Shown piece by piece: positions 60,390 to 64,000 of a DNA stretch of 64,000 nucleotides. The stretch's first letter is position 1. Every line of letters begins with the position of its first letter. The position numbers were made by a program, and so were the translations under genes. Origin of the DNA: Micropterus salmoides (lineage: Eukaryota; Chordata; Actinopteri; Centrarchiformes; Centrarchidae); NCBI RefSeq assembly GCF_014851395.1, contig NW_024044681.1, positions 23,623,036 through 23,687,035 of the forward strand, in the 5' to 3' direction. The notes beneath the pieces were generated by a model. The model ran no database searches and was not told where the DNA came from. It was given only the letters and a program-made list of their open reading frames with translations.

Positions 60390-60700
60390 TACACCCACTG
60401 TCTATGCCCATTAAGAGCAACATCCTGGAGGTGGAGCACCTGTCCAGCTTTAAATGCCAAGGCACCGAGACCGACCCGACCTCTCCTTTTGAGGCCCAGT
60501 GAAAAACCGTATTCGTCGATTCACAGTAGACACTTCTTCCTTGTGAATGCTCAGGGAGTTTCATGTCAGAAAGGACATTATGATACAGGTCTGCCAGGCA
60601 CTGATAGAAACTCTCCTAACATTTAACAGTGGTCCCTGGCCGTAGTCACCCGTCAGTTAAGCGCAGAGATGAGCAAGTAAGACAGGTCAGACAGGGGAAG
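60390..60700 (+). pseudogene. LINE reverse-transcriptase C-terminal debris
   Basis: A plus-strand frame gives V-E-H-L-S-S-F-K-C-Q-G-T-E-T-D, resembling the V-x-S-F-K-Y-L-G-T-E-I-D segment downstream of the catalytic core in several LINE reverse transcriptases. Further stops and frame changes follow. The minus-strand open frame at 60244-60564 is its shadow. The clade is not determined. Confidence 0.5.
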
Positions 60701-63700
60701 ATGCTTACAGGCCCAGCTCCCCGAACACTGCACAGGAGCCAGAATAAGTGAAAAGATGTAGGTGGTGGAGGGCACAATATATCATCTTCACACCTCACTA
60801 GAGCTGGAGCCTGCTATGCATTAATGCTCTTATTTTAAAATTTACTCACCTATTGCTGTGCTGCCCATCTGTCAAATGAAAGCACACAGATTAGGTACTT
60901 ATCAGGCAACATATATTTTTCTGTTTGCATTGTGAATTTTATTTAAATTTGTGTTTTGTACTATTATATATTATTGGTTATCCTCACCCTCATCCACAGA
61001 CGATTTAGCATTGTTCTTATTTGAGGAAATTGTTTTAAATCTCGGATGGGATGCAGTTCAGGGTATGTTGAGTCAGCCTTCAGACCCCTGCTGCCAGGAT
61101 TAGTCAGCCCTGTCGTTGTTATTGATGATTCCACCCCCACCTGAGCCGTCCTCCTCTGTCTTTCTTGTCTGTCTCTTCGTCTGCTTTTCTTTTGTCATCC
61201 CTCTCTCCTGTGAAATGACATGAAAGGGTCAGATTCTCCCATTTTTATGCCTGTCATTTCCATTTCTAATCCTCCAAGGCTCTGGCTTGGCTCACACCAA
61301 TGATGCAGAGCTCTGAGCACCCACCCACAGAACAGTGTGTCACAGTCACAGCCAAATACTGCCAGGCTTTTTGTTAAGGAGAGGTACCACAGGTAAATAT
61401 GATAGGATGGTGTCCATTATGACTATTTTGAAGGACAAAAAACAGTCACAGGGACCTTATTTGTACATGTTGAATTTCCCAACATTTAAAGTGTATCTGT
61501 AAGTGTCCGTTTATAGCTGCTTGGCCATTTTAAATGAGCGATTTGACTGACTGTGAGCTAGTAACTAAAAAACTAACAAAACTAAAAAAGTAGTTCCTAG
61601 TAGTCCCTCCATGCCAGTGCTAACATCTAATGTTGGAATAAGGACTCATATACAACATATGCAGCACAAAATCTGTGGCAAGCTTATATTTTCCTGCTCT
61701 TTCATTTAGTAACTAAGTTCCACCCAAATCAAAATCAACCCAAAAGCGGGCATGTCTAAAAATATTAATCCTGACGAGGAAAAACGCAATTTAGCTGACG
61801 AGAACGATGTAATAACAGTATAATATGAGAGACTAGTTTTAGACAATACACATGGGGTTACTACTGTCTTCACTTAAACTATCTTTACATATTTATGATG
61901 AAAGGCCCAAAAGCTCAAAGTAGATGCATTTTTTGTTTGCTTGAAGAAAATTCAAGCTGTGTTTTGCTACATTTATATAGAAACTCTAATCAAAATCTTA
62001 TGATTATGTGCTGTACAGTTGTGTGGCCTCTGCCATGAAGAAGTTGATTAACTCACTATAATATTTATGATACTGATTTGAGTATTTGATTCTGAAACAC
62101 AAAGATGGGCTGCAACAGAAAAGAACACTTTTAAGATCCCATGCTTTTGCCCAAATAAAATTTGACATTGGTATAGATTGAGTACTGAAAACTACGGCAT
62201 GTAATTCTTTCACAGAGAAAGGTAGAGTCACTAATGATGGCTGAAAGACATTTGCGCTTAATCAATTAAATAAATTACATGATTTCTGGATAGAAATACT
62301 TCACACCTAAAGCTCCTAAAATAACTGTGTGTGACTTTTGCCAAACATTATGCACCATAATAGCAACCATCATGTGAAGTTGCCAGTGGCAGCTTAAAGT
62401 AATGCAGTGGCTGCTATATGAAGTGTACTTTCCCCAACATTTTTGATTAGCTCCAACAATAACTGTCTTGACATGACAGACAATTTTTTTTTTACAGATC
62501 AGGTACGACCAGTAAACGTGTGGTATGAGACTGGCCAGATGAGCTTTTTGATTGACAAGTCTGAGCTTTAATGGCAGCTCAGTGTCAGCTGCTCCTTTCA
62601 GCTGCATTTAAAATGTGATAAGATATTTATAGACAAATTATACCTACTCTCACCCACGCACATGCACACATGCTCTTGTGTGCGCACACACACACACTGA
62701 CACTCATACACACACAGCACAACAGTGCAGAAGCCAACAGAGTGGATGCAGATTGATGCACTTTAACAACGAGGTATTACGTGCTGTTAGACAACTATTA
62801 TTATGTTCTCAAAGTAGATCTTTGAAGCCTTTGGACCAAGTAATGATATAAATGAACTTGAACTCTGTGTGAGCGCATCAGTTTTTGTAGCACTCTTATA
62901 CTGAATCGTGCAGAGGCAATCAGAGTCCATTCAAATCGCCACGAGAATCTAATGTGTCTAGACTTAAATCACACAGCAGAATTATATATAATGCAAGTTT
63001 CTCAATCTCTCTAATAGTGCTGTTTCAGTTCAGAGCATATTTCAGGAACCTAGGAAATATTATGAAATAACTTTAAGAAGTAAGAAGTTTTTTTCTGAAA
63101 GTCAACCTACAATAATAAATAGAGGATTTAAGTACAGACAGAACATTAAGTAAGTTGCTACAGAGACATCACTGAGTGCTTATATCAATGGACTGCTAAA
63201 ACAGAAATCTAGAAACATTTGAAACAGCTGTTAGGTAAAATAAACAAAAAAGTAACATTACCTTTTTGATATTGAGTGATTTTACTTTACAAATATGTCA
63301 GTGTGTAATTAAAATTAGACAGAAAATTTAAATTCAGCCACCTCAATGACTAAATGTACTATTTGTTGCTCACCAAAGTAAATACGTTTTATGAAACCTG
63401 ATAGGACTCATCTCGTCTCATCGTGTCAGTTCAATTAAATCATTAAACCGACCTCTCATAACCCAAATACTAACCTCAACAATAACGATAACTATTAACA
63501 GGAGAATAGAGGGAATATACGAAAAGAAGGAAACAGACAAAAAAAAGCAAAGCGTGATATTGAAAACAGTATGTCTGTGGAAGGAACTTTCTACAGTACA
63601 GCTGCAGACAGACAGAGAAAGACAAGTTTAACTGATGGAGAGACAAAGAGTCAGGGAGAAGCAGTCTATGGGGACATAGAGTACAAAAATATTAGGAGAA

Positions 63701-64000
63701 TGTTTGCCACTGCTAGAGCATGCCAGGATAGTAGATATTCTATGTCTTCTCTCTCCAGCCCTGCACTCCTTTTCACTCTCCTTTGTCTCCTGCAATTTCT
63801 TCTTTGTGAAGAAATCCAGCCATTTTCCATGTCTCCTGTTGTCTGGGTGGATGTTGCTAACTCTGCAGACCTGTCAGTCATTCATCTCTGGGGGAGGCGG
63901 GCTCATTGCCTCAGTTGGGGGAAGTGACTGAGCAGAATATTTGATTGGCAGGATCGAGAGGGAGAGGAGACAGTGGGGTGGAATGCTTAGAAAGTGGAGC

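Larger units (their letters stand above)
53323..64000 (+). other. cadm2: cadm2 intron within the Ig2 coding region (at least 10.7 kb, open at the window end)
   Basis: It starts with a gtatgt donor and no matching acceptor is recognised before the end of the window. It holds a MITE copy beginning about 40 bp after the donor, a GA microsatellite (54632-54660), a TA microsatellite (55241-55281), a Tc1-like relic (55553-56204), a retroposon with TSD (57480-57615), a TTAA-flanked MITE (59698-60184) and LINE reverse-transcriptase debris (about 60390-60700). The 56.2-57.4, 57.7-59.6 and 60.8-64.0 kb stretches show no supported feature. Open frames at 57826-58240 (-), 62275-62607 (-) and 63571-63927 (+) are not recognised. 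Confidence 0.85.

Noticed and set aside
1..64000. tRNA, rRNA, CRISPR or bacterial-type operon features
   Set aside because: None seen. The only tRNA-like signals are decayed SINE heads, and the spliced gene and repeats show the DNA is vertebrate.

Overview
The window is vertebrate nuclear DNA, almost certainly from a teleost fish. It is AT-rich, has no operon structure, and carries many CA/TG microsatellites. Its interspersed repeats are typical of fish: hAT-type and piggyBac-type MITEs, a Tc1-like relic, an L2-type LINE, and a short retroposon with a (CCAT)n end. The few real coding pieces are spliced exons. Nearly all open frames in the window are chance frames inside introns, low-complexity DNA or dead transposons. 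The only gene supported with confidence is a plus-strand cadm2 orthologue (SynCAM2/Necl-3, a neuronal immunoglobulin-superfamily adhesion protein). Whether it is the teleost cadm2a or cadm2b copy cannot be settled here. Four exons are visible: a 27-nt microexon (23003-23029), a 150-nt exon holding the first half of the membrane-distal Ig-V domain (33121-33270), a 153-nt exon completing that domain (49331-49483), and a 138-nt exon opening the second Ig domain (53185-53322). All four start and end in phase 1, are flanked by canonical AG/GT sites, and join into one open frame that follows CADM2 closely. The signal-peptide exon was not found and probably lies upstream of the window. The rest of Ig2, Ig3, the transmembrane segment and the PDZ-binding tail lie beyond 64000. 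Layout: 1-23002 is non-coding, with a 2.07-kb nested TIR transposon (11315-13386), a 0.95-kb TA-flanked TIR element (19494-20442) and a 290-bp hAT MITE with a perfect 8-bp target duplication (22087-22376). 23030-33120 is an intron with a 56-bp retroposon end and SINE-like sequence. 33271-49330 is a 16-kb intron with an hAT-like element (about 41505-42455), a TTAA-flanked MITE (47203-47680) and an AT-rich hairpin. 49484-53184 is a 3.7-kb intron with an L2 LINE fragment and two tRNA-like SINE copies just before the next exon. 53323-64000 is the start of a further intron, with a MITE next to the donor, an internally deleted Tc1 element, a retroposon with a 14-bp TSD, a TTAA MITE and a decayed LINE reverse transcriptase. 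The most interesting signal is the 27-nt microexon. Its pyrimidine tract and UGC motifs sit upstream of a purine-interrupted acceptor, as in neural microexons, and it would insert nine residues just before the mature N-terminus. Several weaker exon-like or open-frame signals are reported with low confidence. No new multi-gene system was found.
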